Positions 24,482-36,896 are shown, numbered from the stretch's first letter. The stretch: DNA of 64,000 nucleotides from Paramecium tetraurelia (GCF_000165425.1 NW_001799637.1:124001-188000), one strand, 5' to 3'. Numbers and translations: made by a program. The notes: a model not told the origin generated them from the letters alone.

Positions 24482-24859
24482 ATGAAATCAAAACAATATT
24501 TTTCATAGACTTAGGATTCGGATGAATACAAGGCATAGATCAAGTTATTAGAAGAGATGAATGTAAGACACATACTAATAAATAGGAGAAATTGACTTAA
24601 GAGAATTGTGATTTAATACGTGAAATAACACATTATCAAATACAATTAAGGGAAAAGGATTCGTATATTGAGTAGTTGGGAATAGAGAATAGAACATTGA
24701 AATTTGAATTGAAAGTAAATTAGTTAAAAATCAAAGTTAGCTTTGAAAAAAGAAGATTTATATAGTACAGTAACGTTGGATCGATACAAGAAGTCGTTTT
24801 CAACAATTTAGCCTTAAAGTACTTAAGATTTATTTCAATTTAGGGAAACGTATATTTGA
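24482..24859 (+). CDS. Short coiled-coil protein, one frame slip
   Basis: Begins MKSKQYFSQTQDSDEYKAQI. A 23-nt intron lies at 24571-24593. The next exon is helical (NCDLIREITHYQIQLREKDS). Near 24740 the frame slips, after which LKKEDLYSTVTLDRYKKSFS and QSTQDLFQFRETYI continue to TGA at 24857. The DENN start codon is only 7 bp downstream, so the two could be one gene with errors between. Function unknown. Confidence 0.5.
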
Positions 24860-24866
24860 GACCAAG

Positions 24867-26747
24867 ATGACAACTTTGCATATGAATTACTTGAGTCCAA
24901 AGAAATGCGGCAATTCGAAAGAAGACTTTATCAGTCCTGAAGCAGGGGAATTTGGAAAATCAATGGATAATGGATTAAATTAAGTTGAGGGATAGGATGC
25001 TAAAGAAATTAATAATGATAATTTATCTCAATCAAATTAGAACTACTCTAAATTAGGATTAGAAATATCTAAAGGTGAGGGATCTAATTCTACTCCATAG
25101 TAATTATTATAAGAACCTATTGTAATCAAATAAGATTTATCATAATCATAATAATTGAAATAGAATTAATATTCCTTATTTGAAGAATTCCTAATTATCA
25201 GTATTTCAAAATCAACATTGAATGGATTAACTAATGATATTTTCGAAGCAGGAGAAGCGAATTTAATGCCTGAGATTTTGTTTCAACATTCATCTGCTGA
25301 TTCTTGTTATAAGGAATAATTGTTATTATTGGCATAATAGATACATCCATATGGACTTAAAGTAAGATTGGAATAGAAAACTCAATCAATGAGTAATTTG
25401 AATTCGTACATCAATATATTATATACTTTAGAATTCTAATGGGTGGTCAAAATTATGATAGATTAGCAGGTGCATATGTAATTACCATGTAATCAGAATA
25501 AACATTTAATAAAAGTGTGGTGCTTAATAATAAAACTTAAGTAAATCTTGATAACATATGTGATCTAATCTCAATTACAAATATCAATCATCAATTATAT
25601 TGTGTTTGTGTTGATGTGCCTGATTTCTATGATTGTAATGTTGGCAACAATACCACTAAATTAAAGAAGAAATATTTTTATTCATTATCTAAAACTTATT
25701 GCTTCATTACTAAAGCACCAATTATTGATTTCTTTATTGAAACTATCAAGATTATAATAAGTATCTATTATTCTTATATAGGTACATTAAAATTCAAAAA
25801 AGCAGAGATCTATTCAATGGTTTCAGAATTCGAGGAGACTTTAGGGGATATTGATAACTATTTCTATACAGTAACTATTGTATTTGTATAATATTAGTCA
25901 TTCAAACTAGAACTATATAATTTTTTAACAGAATTGCAGTATTCAAAATTGATAAGTAAATGCAATTACAAATTTTTATAAACTCCATTACAATTTCAAC
26001 ACATTCATAGTTCAAATGTTGAAAACTATGAAATAGAATGGGCTATTTCTTATGCATTTTTAAATATGGAATTGCCCCATTATTTAATTTTATTAATCAA
26101 TATGATGTTGGAACAACATATCTGTATTATAAGTAGTAATCGTACCTTATTGAGCTCTTTATTGTAATTTTGAGTGTATATATTATAGAATGATATTGCC
26201 ACATATGATTAAACCTTTTTAGCACATATAACCTACCATTCATGTTTTAACTGCTTAATTGATGCCAATTCTTGATTCTCCTGTTCCAATTATTTGTGGA
26301 ATAGTCAAAGACAGTGAAAAGGGATTACAAAATTTAGGTATTGAAGATATTGATTCTTTTTGTGAAGAATAATCTCAAATTCTATTCTTTGATGCTAACA
26401 AACTCAAGTTTTATAATTTGTCAGCAAATCTTACAGAGTGTAAAATATACACCACTCTATTTGATAAATTATTCAAAACATACTAATAAATACGCCAATT
26501 AAGTGTTCCAGGACACTATTTAGCAGATAGTAATGATACAACAATGAATTTGAGTTTTTAAATCTTAGATGACACTAAAACGTATATATAAGACAACTTA
26601 CTCCCTTTGATTCCAAACGATGATGGTGAAATTAATCTTAATCAAATTTTAGATAGCATACTTAGCTCAACTTAGGATCAAATTCTAAAATAAATCACAT
26701 AAACCCAATATTTCTCCTACTATATCTAATAGAAATTCAAACTTTGA
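24867..26747 (+). CDS. DENN-domain protein (Rab GEF type) with frame breaks
   Basis: Starts MTTLHMNYLSPKKCGNSKED. A Ser/Gln-rich N-terminus leads into a uDENN-like part (IHPYGLKVRLEQ) and then the cDENN core, which is diagnostic: QTPLQFQHIHSSNVENYEIE, WAISYAFLNMELPHYLILLI, EQHICIISSNRTLLSSLL, and LDSPVPIICGIVKDSEKGL in a different frame. The dDENN part ends QQKFKL. At least two frame changes (near 25440 and 26170-26270) are needed. DENN proteins activate Rab GTPases in membrane traffic. It may be a pseudogene or a mis-sequenced gene. Confidence 0.75.
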
Positions 26748-26813
26748 TGAATTATTAATTAGTTCATCTAAAATTAAATTAAAGATCAATATAATATGTA
26801 TGTATATAGTGAC

Positions 26814-27349
26814 TCACAATTTGTTTTCTAAATATTAGACTACTAGTTGAGGATATTTAGTTTTCATAACCAAAATATTTACATCATTTGTTTTTCCATC
26901 ATTCATCTCAACTCTAAATATGTTGTCTTTGTGTCCAAGTATGATTTTTGGATCCAAGGGAATTTTGTCACCTTGTTCAGACGTAGGATCTTCTTTATTT
27001 TTAATAATGTTTATCCTAATATTCTAATTGCGTTTATGAGTAAACCCATACTAAATGAACTCGACTTATAGATCTTACCTGAATTCACTCTTTATATTGT
27101 AGAGTATACTATCGAGTCCAATCAAATCATTTTCCTTTATGAAAACTTCATCTATTCGTCCAGGCCATCTATTATAAAGTTCCATCAATTCTCCTTGATA
27201 TGAAATTTTGAGAGCAATATAACAATTATACACATAATCACCTTCATCTTATAATGATGTGGACAAGTATTACTAATGAAGACTTCTATTACTTTGGCTG
27301 TTTTGGTTTGGATTGGCTAATCCAATAAATCTCTAAGAGTGATGTTCAT
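26814..27349 (-). pseudogene. Unknown conserved-looking gene with frame breaks
   Basis: Pieces in different frames look like one protein: MNITLRDLLDQPIQTKTAKV (start 27349), DEGDYVYNCYIALKISYQGE and ELYNRWPGRIDEVFIKENDL, then IPLDPKIILGHKDNIFRVEM ending YLENKL at TGA 26814. A 28-nt intron with good ends (GTAAG...TAG) lies near 27050-27077, yet the frames still do not join. Family not recognised. It converges on the DENN gene. Confidence 0.45.
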
Positions 27350-27748
27350 TCCATTTGAGTTCGAAGTGATTTTGGAATATTCATCCACTTACATATAATA
27401 AAATAAATGCAATATAATTAAAAGCCGTGTGATATAAAGATCATCTTACTTTCTTTGTTTAAATCACTCTAGAACTATGACATATCTTTAATTAACTTAG
27501 AAAATTGATCTTTCTATCATGAAATCATTCTTTATTGATATGAACTCCATCTCATATTTGTTATTTTATTTGTTTATGTAAAATCATTTTTGAGTACTTT
27601 ATTATAGATAAGTACTACACAACACCATATTAGCATAGTTCTAAACAAAAGTATTGATTTTTTGCGATTGTTGTTATTAAGAAGACAATATGAAGAAGAA
27701 TTTTAATATGAAGGAGGATATGTATATTTTATAATAATATCAACATAT
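27350..27748. other. Intergenic, no gene recognised
   Basis: AT-rich sequence with TGA in all frames; no motif seen. It separates two minus-strand genes. Confidence 0.5.
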
Positions 27749-28712
27749 TCAATGTTTGGTCAATAATGAAAATCCTTCAACAAGATGATAAGATATCTTT
27801 TCAAAGGTTTTCTTGATGTCATCCAATATTTTCGATAATAAGTTTCCATTTTCTTTGGTCAATTCAAAGACTTCTACTTTCTGATTTATTTACTGCTCTT
27901 CTTCAAACAATCCATACTATTTGTATTTGAATAAGAGATCTATTGGAAGTTCTTCATGTTGCAAACTGAGAATAGCAATTTGACTCATGCATTGGACATG
28001 ATTAAGCAATTTTAACAATTCCCTATTTTGAAATAGTAAATCAGATTTCATTTTGGATAACATTTTAACATAAAAGTCTTCTAAAGATTTGATTTCATCT
28101 TAAATCTACATAATTACAATGGAATTACTTTAGAGAATTGTTAAATCTAATTAGTTTTATCAGCCAATTCATTCTCTAACATTTTAATCTGTGCTTTTTG
28201 CTTTGCTAAATCAGTATCTGAACCTAAAGATAATTTCAATTATTGGTTGTAAGATGTTAATTATTAGATGGTGAAGTTTAATTTCTTAATAACCATATCC
28301 TTATGTTTAATTTAGTCCTTCTGAATTTGCACCTGTTATTTGAGAGTCAAATTTTCTTACTAGAGATCGTAGTAACACTTACTTACAAAGAAACGTTTTC
28401 ATTCTGCATATCAATAGTCTTCAACTCTTAAACTTGATGTTCGTAAATTTATTGCATAGGAGACTGGAATTCACTTGTGGGAGTAACAAAACTTCCAATT
28501 TTGGATGATATTTTTTAGAATTCTTCTTTGAAGGATGTACATGGTTGTGTTGTTAATTTAGTTTCAAGTGTTTTTCTACTTTGAATCTTGTTGTCTGATT
28601 GAAGTGTTTAAGTTCTGTGGGTGGCTTTGGGAGTGCGAAACCAATTTTCACTAATTTACTTTTGTGCACTTCTGGTGGATATACATTTCAAGTCCCATTC
28701 ATATTACTTCAT
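27749..28712 (-). CDS. Coiled-coil protein, unknown
   Basis: Three clean exons, 305 residues. Introns are at 28360-28382 and 28106-28128, both 23 nt and TAG-ended. It starts MKQYEWDLKCISTRSAQKQI, has a basic, Thr-rich N-terminus (NWFRTPKATHRTQTLQ), then long helical heptads (QIQKDQIKHKDMVIKKLNF; KLLNHVQCMSQIAILSLQ) to LVEGFSLLTKH. No family recognised. It starts 76 bp from the divergent B-box gene and may share its promoter. Confidence 0.78.
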
Positions 28713-28788
28713 TTAATTAAGTAGTTAATAATTAATTATTTGATCATCATCTTTAGTTTTCAGTTAGACACATAATATTAATAACTAA

Positions 28789-30089
28789 ATGAGTTCAATA
28801 TAAAGACAACCTCGTAGTCGTATATTCGAATCAGATTCATAGAGACCATCTGATCGACCAATTACTCCATCATAATAATAATCAACCAATTACAAAATAA
28901 GACAATTAACACACAATACTCAATTAACCACCCCTATAGTTTAATGCCATTACCACCCTGATTAATTTATACAAAACTTTTGTAAACATCTGTATCAAAA
29001 TTTTTATCATTTCTAAGTGACTGCTTGCTTCCACTTTGTCCTGCCTGTGTGAATATTCATTAAGAAGATCATAATAACTAACAGTATGCTCCAACTTTTG
29101 ATCATCTTTCAACTTGCTTGGCAGAATAATAGAATAAAATTGTTGATGTATGTAATTTGTTGGCAGATGATATCCAAAATGTATCAGAACTCAAAATAAT
29201 AATCAATGATCATCACAAAACTTAGATAAATAAATTTCTAGAGGCCAAAGAAAAGCTCTATTAAGCTATAGACAATTATTTATCAACGCTTGAAAATACT
29301 CTCAATACTCAATCGCAAAAACAATTAGATTATTTACTCAATTAAGTCAATTAGTTTCATCGATTATCCTATGAAAGATGGAATCACTTGTAAACGAGAT
29401 TGCAAAAATTGAGTTCTGAAAAATGTTTAAAGACTCTGATAAAATGCTATAAGCAAAGTAAAACTGAAGATATCTATTCTCAATAACATGAGATGTCTCT
29501 TCAATTTACAGATTAAATCAAAGCACAATTGAAACAAATATAAATTAAACCTGCATAGTTATAAAATATCATGGAATAATTGAATCTGTACATTCAAATA
29601 GTGACTGAACAACAAAATTAGCCATCCCCTTAACAAATAAGAAAGAGTTATAGACCAAGCAGTTAATAGCATGCTGTCTCTGCTTCTTCAATAGATGCAA
29701 GGATAAAAGGATATCCTATCTAATAAAGATATGTAATTCCAAGAAATAAAGTTGAATTATCAATTCCTCAAATTTAATAAAGCTTTCTACCATAATCATA
29801 AGGAGGAATCAATTATTTCAATTAGGCTATCATACCTCTAAATGTATAATAAACATAATAATTAAATAATATCCCTCCTTTGCCATTTCGACCTTCAGTA
29901 TCTGTAAAATAAATAATCAATCAATTTCCATAAAAAAATCCATTTCTACCTTTAATGTAGCCTCAAGAGAATAAAAAAGGAGAATTGATAGATTTAAAAT
30001 CAAGTAGACATCTTTTAAGGACGAATGAACAATATCAAAATAGAATCTTTAATGAGAATGATTTCTCTCCAAAATTGAATATGACTTGA
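28789..30089 (+). CDS. B-box zinc-finger coiled-coil protein
   Basis: Two exons, 424 residues; intron 28992-29017 (26 nt, AAG acceptor) inside the zinc finger. Spliced, the finger reads CHYHPDQFIQNFC, then KHLDCLLPLCPACVNIHQED, a B-box pattern of Cys/His ligands. A helical region follows (CLAEQQNKIVDVCNLLADDI; LSTLENTLNTQSQKQLDYLL), then a disordered Pro/Gln-rich tail (PPLPFRPSVSVKQI). The B-box plus coiled-coil layout resembles TRIM-like scaffolds without a RING. It could be cytoskeletal or ubiquitin-linked; the sequence alone does not say. Confidence 0.82.
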
Positions 30090-30119
30090 TTTATACTTAT
30101 ATAAATATATAATAATTTG

Positions 30120-31809
30120 ATGGAAGATCAAGTTACTCGTTTCAAGAATAAATATTTAGTCAACCGTAGTAATACAAAAAGAATGACAATTCGGAAACCA
30201 TAATTAGATCACTCACCAGATAATTGGAAGGAAATGTTTGGTACCTTTTTACATGATATCTCGTTAAAAAAGAAACATCAGAGAGAGAAGACTATGAATG
30301 TAAAAGAATGAAAATAATTATGTTAGCATCTTCAAGATCCGTTGGTTCAAGAGAATCCTCTTCTCATTCCTTGTACAACTCAAAGATTTAAGTTGGAATT
30401 ATTTAAGTATCTCGAAGGAGAATAAAGTGTGTAAGAGATGATGAATTCTATCAATTTCCCAGGATTGAAAGTAATTATATACTTGGACAAGAGTAAGAAA
30501 TAAGCCCAGACTAAACAAATATCAAACATCATGTCCAGAAGTTGCGAAACTTTCGAAATCACCATAGTGTACCTATCTATGATAATTCAATACATACAAT
30601 GCAAATGAAATAGCAGCATTTAATGAATGAGGGGAAATTCACAGAAGCTCAGTAAATTTAATAACAATTACATGAATAGACTTAAACAAAAATTCAAGTT
30701 TTAAGAGCTTTTATCTAGGAAAGAGTAATAATAATTTATATTTCTATTTTTAGATTGAATTAAGAAAAAAGGCAAATCAACAGTAAAGATTGGAAGAAAT
30801 TAAGAATATTCATTTTATTAAAACCTTCTATGATATTTCCAATGAATATCGTCTCAAACATCAATAATAATAAGAATAATTAGAAGAGGATTCTCATTAC
30901 TTTAAGAAGAGTGTGCCAGGCTCCAAAAAACTTAAATAGATCTATGTGAATTATGACAATGTTCAACCTTATGTAAAACACTAAGGCAAACACTTCGATA
31001 AATATAGTTATCCATCTATTGCTATACTAAAAGATACGATGAATTAATAAAGCAAAGAGTATCTGCAGGAAGTTGAACAGTAGAAATAGAAAAGATTTGA
31101 AGATGCTCTGAAATAAGTGAGAAAATTGTTAGAATCACAAAATATTCGATTTAGCAGTAATAGACATAATAATAACAAATCATAACCTCTTGATTGGTAA
31201 ATTGATGTAACTATTGCATCTCCAAAAAGGAATCCAAGTGAAAAAATTAATGTATCATAAACTGGAATAGACTACAAGAATCTCAAAGATTATGTAATTG
31301 CAAAGAAACCTTTCTTCCTATTTACTAAAAGAGCCAAACAAGATAAAAACCCTAGAAATGCCCATGGACTTATTACTATGTTTGATCTCAAACTATATGA
31401 TTACATTCATAACAAAAAGATTTATACATCAAATCCTTAACTTAAATAGATCTCTGATAAGTTCCACACAATGATTGAAAGTAAAAAAGAATAAGAAATT
31501 AATGCTCAACTGGAAATTTAAATAGAATAAAGAAAGTACCAGTTAAATAAAATGAAAAGAGATTCAGCACCAGAACAGGGCTAAAATGAAGTATCATAAT
31601 ATTCAGATGATCAATCATTATAATCAATTTATGAAGTTAATCTGGATATGTTATATAATTAGTCACATTAATTGCATAAAAAACTAGGAGAGTCAATAGA
31701 CGGTGGATTTGCTAAGAGAATAAAATAGATTATAAAATTGGAAGAAGTGAACCAACAGTGTTTAAAAACAAATCTAGAAAAATTAACAAAATAGAAAATT
31801 TCCTTATGA
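30120..31809 (+). CDS. Unknown long helical protein
   Basis: Four exons, 536 residues. Introns: 30300-30326 (TAG), 30471-30493 (GAG acceptor) and 30725-30753 (TAG). It begins MEDQVTRFKNKYLVNRSNTK. A Gln-rich helical segment (QQIQQQLHEQTQTKIQVLRA) is followed by an ordered-looking domain (DYKNLKDYVIAKKPFFLFTK; MFDLKLYDYIHNKKIYTSNP) and a coiled-coil end (IIKLEEVNQQCLKTNLEKL). No recognised motif. The frame is intact, in contrast to neighbours on both sides. Confidence 0.75.
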
Positions 31810-31920
31810 AAAAATTTCTATGATATTAAAATTAATAATTATAAAATTGAATTTCTTTTTTGGTTGATTATTTTAATTATTATGTAATCGATCTAATAAT
31901 TTTTAAATATATATAATTGA

Positions 31921-32875
31921 ATGCATAAAATAAGGTTGAAATTTTTAGATTAGTCAATTGAACAGAAATATTAATTAGAACAACAAATTCCTAAAAGAAA
32001 AACTCATATAAAAATATTTATGTCGTTTTTTATTGTTTTCTAGAGTATTAAACTTGCTATAGCCTTAATCCTTTAAAATTATTCAGTAGTTTACCCAATA
32101 ATTGGAATGGTAGGAAGCAGTGCTGTTACAAAACTCTTTAATATTAAAAAAGAATATCATTAGCCAGCGTTAATCATGTTTATCAACATTTCTTATACAA
32201 TTTATATACTCTTTTTTGATCCCCACTCATATGTTCCAACTATGTATTTTAGAGGAGCTCATTAAATGATGATAAATGTAATAAATATCATAGGATCTGA
32301 GTTTATAGATTCAACTTTGTCCCTTATTGTTTTGTACTTTTTGAGATTACTACACTTAATCTAGAATAGTGAAAGTGTTGAATTCACATCGATCTTATTG
32401 GCCATAGGATCCAATTTATCATTGCTTCTAATTGTCTATTTATATCATAAAGCAATAAGATCATAATTCCTCTTAACTCAGGTTGATTAGAGATGGAAAA
32501 AAGTTTAAAGTCGATTCTAAATGATTCAAAATTTATATTAATAAATTGTTAAATTGAAAAATTTTAATACTAAAATGTCACATCAACATTTTCACAAACA
32601 ATTCATCAAATGAATAGGTTCTTAATTTTTTAAGAGTAGGTAAAGTAGAAAATGGTTCTTTGGAACAATTTTTATTTCATAAGTTATGTGTTAAATTTAA
32701 AAATAATTAATGTAAATTGATTTTTCTATCTTTTTTGGAAATTAACCTACAATTCTAATTTAGACAAGATTGTCAAAATTATATTTCTAAAATTAAGAAA
32801 TTTAGAAAGTTTGTTATTAGTATCTAAGATTATCAATTGTTTTTATTAGGATTATAAAGGGAATATAGTATTTGA
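31921..32875 (+). pseudogene. Multi-TM protein fragment with a frame break
   Basis: Starts MHKIRLKFLDQSIEQKYQLE. About five to six hydrophobic stretches follow (MSFFIVFQSIKLAIALIL; LIMFINISYTIYILFF; STLSLIVLYFLRLL; SILLAIGSNLSLLLIVYL), then a soluble segment ending in TGA at 32611. A second frame (EQVLNFLRVGKVENGSLEQF; INLQFQFRQDCQNYISKIKK) continues the coding look to TGA at 32873. It resembles the truncated N-terminus of a larger membrane protein. Family not recognised. Confidence 0.5.
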
Positions 32876-33603
32876 TAAAATACAATTCCATGGGTTAGCT
32901 AATAAAATTTAATTTCAAGATTTGATGATAAAAATATGGAGGGCAGAATTTAATTGTAAAACAATATGTTTAAATAAATCCATAACCAAAATAAAAAAGT
33001 TTTGTAATCCTAACACTAAAATTTCACTGGTCAGTCCAAATTTTGTTTTAAATACTATTGCTAAACTAGTGAATTAGTCATTATTAAAGGCGAGACTTTG
33101 GAAACTAAATCGAATAGAATTAGACTGCAGGGAAAATTCAATATTCGTAAGCTAAATTATTATACTATCAAAATTAAGTATTAATTGCAACTTATTTGCA
33201 AGGAAGTCAATGCAGAATAATTTTGTATTAAATCTTATTTAAATCTTTAGGTATTTATCTTGAATTAAATGACGAAATTCTCTCACCATTCACAAATGTA
33301 ATCATGCCCCAATTTTATTTTGGATATATCAAAGATAATAACGTGATCTAATGAAATATTCTATCAAATTTTTATTTTTTATTTTCAAACAGAATTTAAA
33401 AATGAACTGATTTTTAACACAAGTAAAAATGAATTATGTTTATACTTTTAATAGATGTGGTTTATACATCATCCCTATTCCTTTCGAATTCTGATTATTA
33501 TAAATTAAAATACTATAAATTATACATATAATCCATATAAAAATATTCGATATTTATAGTGGCACATATGGAAATTTAAGTATAATATTAAATTATAAAA
33601 GAA
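32876..33603. other. Gap with a long open but uncharacterised plus frame
   Basis: After the previous stop the same frame stays open to about 33352 (TGA), with a mixed, low-conviction protein (FDDKNMEGRIQLQNNMFKQI; GKFNIRKLNYYTIKIKY). Because only TGA stops here, open frames of this size occur by chance in AT-rich DNA, so I do not call a gene. Confidence 0.35.
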
Positions 33604-34691
33604 ATGTCTAATATAAAGTTTGTGTACTCAAAAAAGGTACATAAAATACCTCAAAAAAATGCCACTAATCTTCAAAGTGTTATAGAGACAATAAAGTCAA
33701 TTTATAACTAACTTAATACAGTATATTTGTATGCAATTATAAATCCAGGTAATAATTTAAATGAATAGCATAAGATGAGACTGATTTAGTTGCAGAGATA
33801 AGGACTGATACAGAATTCTGTTAGTTAAAAACACTCTATATAAGGAATTAATGGCCATCAATCAAATTGCTAGTAACAGAAACATAGGATTATAAATCAA
33901 TTTTGAAAGATTCTTGGGGACTTTTGAATTAAAGTATGGCAATAGTAGAGAAGCAAAGTCGTGATGCTTGTACATTGTCTCAACCAATTCAAATAGACTA
34001 ATCATAATAAATTGCTCCCTCATCTGGACATTAGGGGTATTTATTTAAAGATAATTTGTAGTACTTAAGTCCAAGTACACTAATAGGACAATGCACAAAA
34101 TACTAACTAGGTTGACTTTAGATAAAATTTATAACTTAAACAATTTATTGCTGATATTGTAGATAAAAGAATTAGAGACTTGGGATTGATAAATAAGGAT
34201 TAAGAATACAATTTCACTTTGACATCTAAGATTCCACTATTGATAGGTATTAATGGAAAAAAGATGACCACATAAATTACAATGTAGAATAGTGGAAAAA
34301 GTTAATGGCTGAACGCAGCTTTAACAAATGCAGAATTAGGAATCCATTACTAAATTAATAATGTTTCATGTGGTGAATGCATAAGTGTCACTATAGATTT
34401 ACCTTACATACCTGAACATTTTGAAGATGAAAAGGAAAGAGTCTATAAATTTTATGTAATAACTATATCAATTTGTATTAGATAATTTGTGAAAACAAAA
34501 AGTATTAAATGCAAAAGTTATCAGATCCAATTTCAATAAGAGTATAAGCATCTGACATAGATCATATTGTAAAGTAGCTTTAAGACTTATTCCCTTAAAA
34601 AAAGAGAGAAGATTTGATTAAATATATCAATGAAAAGGGCATTAACAAGGAATTTGATTAATACGTAGATATGCTCCTTTAAGAGTATTGA
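33604..34691 (+). CDS. NBR1-like protein A: PB1, FW domain, C-terminal UBA-like, frame breaks
   Basis: N-terminal PB1-like domain (MSNIKFVYSKKVHKIP; VIETIKSIYNQLNTVYLY), a linker (LLVTETQDYKSILKDSWGLL), an FW (four-tryptophan, NBR1-type) domain (KIPLLIGINGKKMTTQITMQ; NSGKSQWLNAALTNAELG; VSCGECISVTIDLPYIPEH) and a UBA/CUE-like end (IVKQLQDLFPQKKREDLIKY). NBR1 proteins are selective autophagy receptors, and the FW domain is their signature. At least three frame changes lie between these parts (about 33850, 34110 and 34550). The 59337 gene is a paralogue that matches the PB1, linker and C-terminal parts and is intact. Confidence 0.75.
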
Positions 34692-34755
34692 TTAGATTCA
34701 CTAATTTATGATATGGAATATTTTAAATAAATTTAAAATCTTACTAATTATAAAA

Positions 34756-35364
34756 TCATTCTTTCTCCCTTGTTTTTCCATTCCTTCCTTTTTATTTAAT
34801 TGGAACCTCATCCCATTCATCATCTGAGTCTTGCTGCTTTTATTCTGTAACTTATGTTTGAGCAAATTATTCAATTACATCTTGAACTTCATTTTTTTCA
34901 TCATCTGAACTCTCTCCCCAAACTGGCATCCCATCCTTATTTTCAGTTTTAGGCTCTTCTTTCTTTTTTTTATTTCTAACTCTTTTTTTCTTCTTAGTAT
35001 ATTCAGGTACAATAACTCCTGGTATTTAAGTATTTTGTTATTATTGTTATTTTTATTATTATTGTGCTTTTCTTTGTTCTTTTTTCTATTCCTTTATCAC
35101 TTTCTGCATTTCTTCCATTAAATTGCCTTCTTCTGTATTCTTATTCAAATTTGCACATTGTCTAAGATGAGCATCCATGTTTGCTTTGAGAATGACGTGC
35201 ATAAAATTATATGGACAATGCTCATATAGATGTTCTAATCTTGCTTTATCTTAACATCCTTAAGAGATATGATAGAATAGTTTAGAATTGGGCATCTGAT
35301 GTGATGGATTATAAGGACATTTAACTTAAAAATCATGTCTTTCATCACCTGTTTTGAAACTCAT
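34756..35364 (-). CDS. GTSF1: GTSF1-like protein with two CHHC zinc fingers
   Basis: Intronless, 202 residues. Finger 1 uses C16, H22, H32, C37 (CPYNPSHQMPNSKLFYHISQ, then GC). Finger 2 uses C50, H56, H66, C70 (CPYNFMHVILKANMDAHLRQ, then C). Tandem CHHC fingers mark the U11-48K/GTSF1/Asterix family. GTSF1 proteins partner Piwi proteins in transposon silencing in animals, and in Paramecium small RNAs guide genome rearrangement. After the fingers come a Gln/Lys run, a basic stretch (YTKKKKRVRNKKKKEE) and an acidic tail with Trp (PVWGESSDDEK; DSDDEWDEVP), which may be a GW-like Piwi-binding tail. The family call is firm; the pathway is inferred. Confidence 0.85.
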
Positions 35365-35432
35365 TAAGAGTATGAGTTTATAATTATTTTAATATTTTAA
35401 TTATAAACTAATAATTCAATAATTAATTTAAA

Positions 35433-35753
35433 ATGGACAATTTAATATTACACTTAAAAAATCTATTTATATAATATGAAGTGAAAATAGATGAACAAGA
35501 ATTTAACAATTTGGAAAGTGAGATGAATAAAGTGTTAATTCAACATAAAGAGAGATCTCCATTTAAGGATATTACAAATAGTGAAAAACAAGCAGAAACA
35601 TAATTGGAAGCATATGGAGAAACAATCATCAAAAGAATTGAAAGTGTACGAAAACAGCCAATTAACAATATACTTTAGGAAGAAGGGTTCCCTAGATCTT
35701 CCCAATCAATAGAGAATAATTAAAGATAACACTTACCCTATCATTCATAATGA
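35433..35753 (+). CDS. Small helical protein, unknown
   Basis: 106 residues, no intron, ending QHLPYHSQ. It is charged and helical (VKIDEQEFNNLESEMNKVLI; QAETQLEAYGETIIKRIESV). It starts 68 bp from the divergent GTSF1-like gene and may share its promoter. No family recognised; short, so moderately confident. Confidence 0.55.
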
Positions 35754-36401
35754 ATATTATAATCCTTCAATTATTAAAAAACTCATGATAATAGTCAAAA
35801 TCACAACTAATCCATTCATCTATCCACCAGATAATACATTTTTTACAGGTTTTTATTGTTAAATTTTTTTTTTTTCTAGTATTCGATTTATACCATGAAG
35901 TTGAATTAATTTAATTTCAAATTTTCATTTATATGCAAAGATTACTATTTCCATATTTCCATCAAAATATACTTATCAAACATATTTTTTAAGAGATTAT
36001 ATTCTCTTCTTAGAATCCAAACTTGTAGTTATTATTCCTACGCTTTACATACATTCATAATCGCATTAATATACTTATCAATTAAAAGCATTTATATCAA
36101 TATTCTTATAACTTCTAAGAAAGATCTACTATAAGGATATAAGTATTAATTAATTTTTTATTCAAAGCCTCTCAATTAATACTGAGATTTTGGCTATTGA
36201 TTTATAATTAACCAAAATCTCTTCAGCCATTAATTTGAGCCTACAAAATTATTTTACTCTGATCCATAACCCACTTTTTTTCTCAAATTGTGTTTCATCA
36301 AATTTCATCATTAAATTTAATTACTTTAAGTCACCTCAGTAAAGATAGTTTAATCTAATAAGAATTATGTATTTTATTTTTTTATTTCAACCATTAAATT
36401 A
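35754..36401. other. Intergenic, no gene recognised
   Basis: AT-rich. A minus-strand mini-frame (MAEEILVNYKSIAKISVLIE) near 36220 ends quickly. No supported feature. Confidence 0.45.
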
Positions 36402-36896
36402 ATGTTTCAAAAAGAGCAATTAAATATTAGTGATGACTTCATAGATACCACTCTTTTTTTATATATTATTAAATTTGTGGTTTTTAAATATTTAAATACT
36501 TTAAAGAGTTTCAGTATTATCAAATATATGGCTAAGAAGAATTTTGGAAATATAAAAAAAATAAATCATATTCAAATGATTGGTCCCAAAAATATTTTTG
36601 AAATCCCAATTTCAGAATATAAGAATAAGTCTAACGAGGATCTGGAATGTTTAGATGATTACTCATCGAAATCATTACCAAAAGATGAATTATAAACAGC
36701 TAAATTCAATTATCATAATTCCACAAATAATATATACCCTAAGAAAAAAGTCAGATTCAATATGGATATAGTCCTTTGCAAATTTAGTAATAATGAACCA
36801 GCCCTCTCTATATCCAAATAAACTAAGAAACTCATTTCATCCAGCCCTAACTTGAAATGGGTAAATCCAACATTTTTTAACTTGAAAAATTAATGA
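36402..36896 (+). CDS. Unknown protein with RVxF-like (PP1-docking) motif
   Basis: 164 residues, intronless. An N-terminal hydrophobic patch (TTLFLYIIKFVVFKYL) is followed by a Lys/Asn/Ser-rich soluble part. YPKKKVRFNMD contains KVRF, the consensus used to dock on protein phosphatase 1, with basic residues before it as usual. A SISK...ISSSPNLKW tail follows. No family recognised; the PP1 link is inference from the motif alone. Confidence 0.5.

Noticed and set aside
17550-34691. Retained internal eliminated sequences as the cause of frame breaks
   Set aside because: Retained IESs are TA-bounded inserts of 26 bp or more. The breaks seen are consistent with changes of one base and no such inserts are visible.
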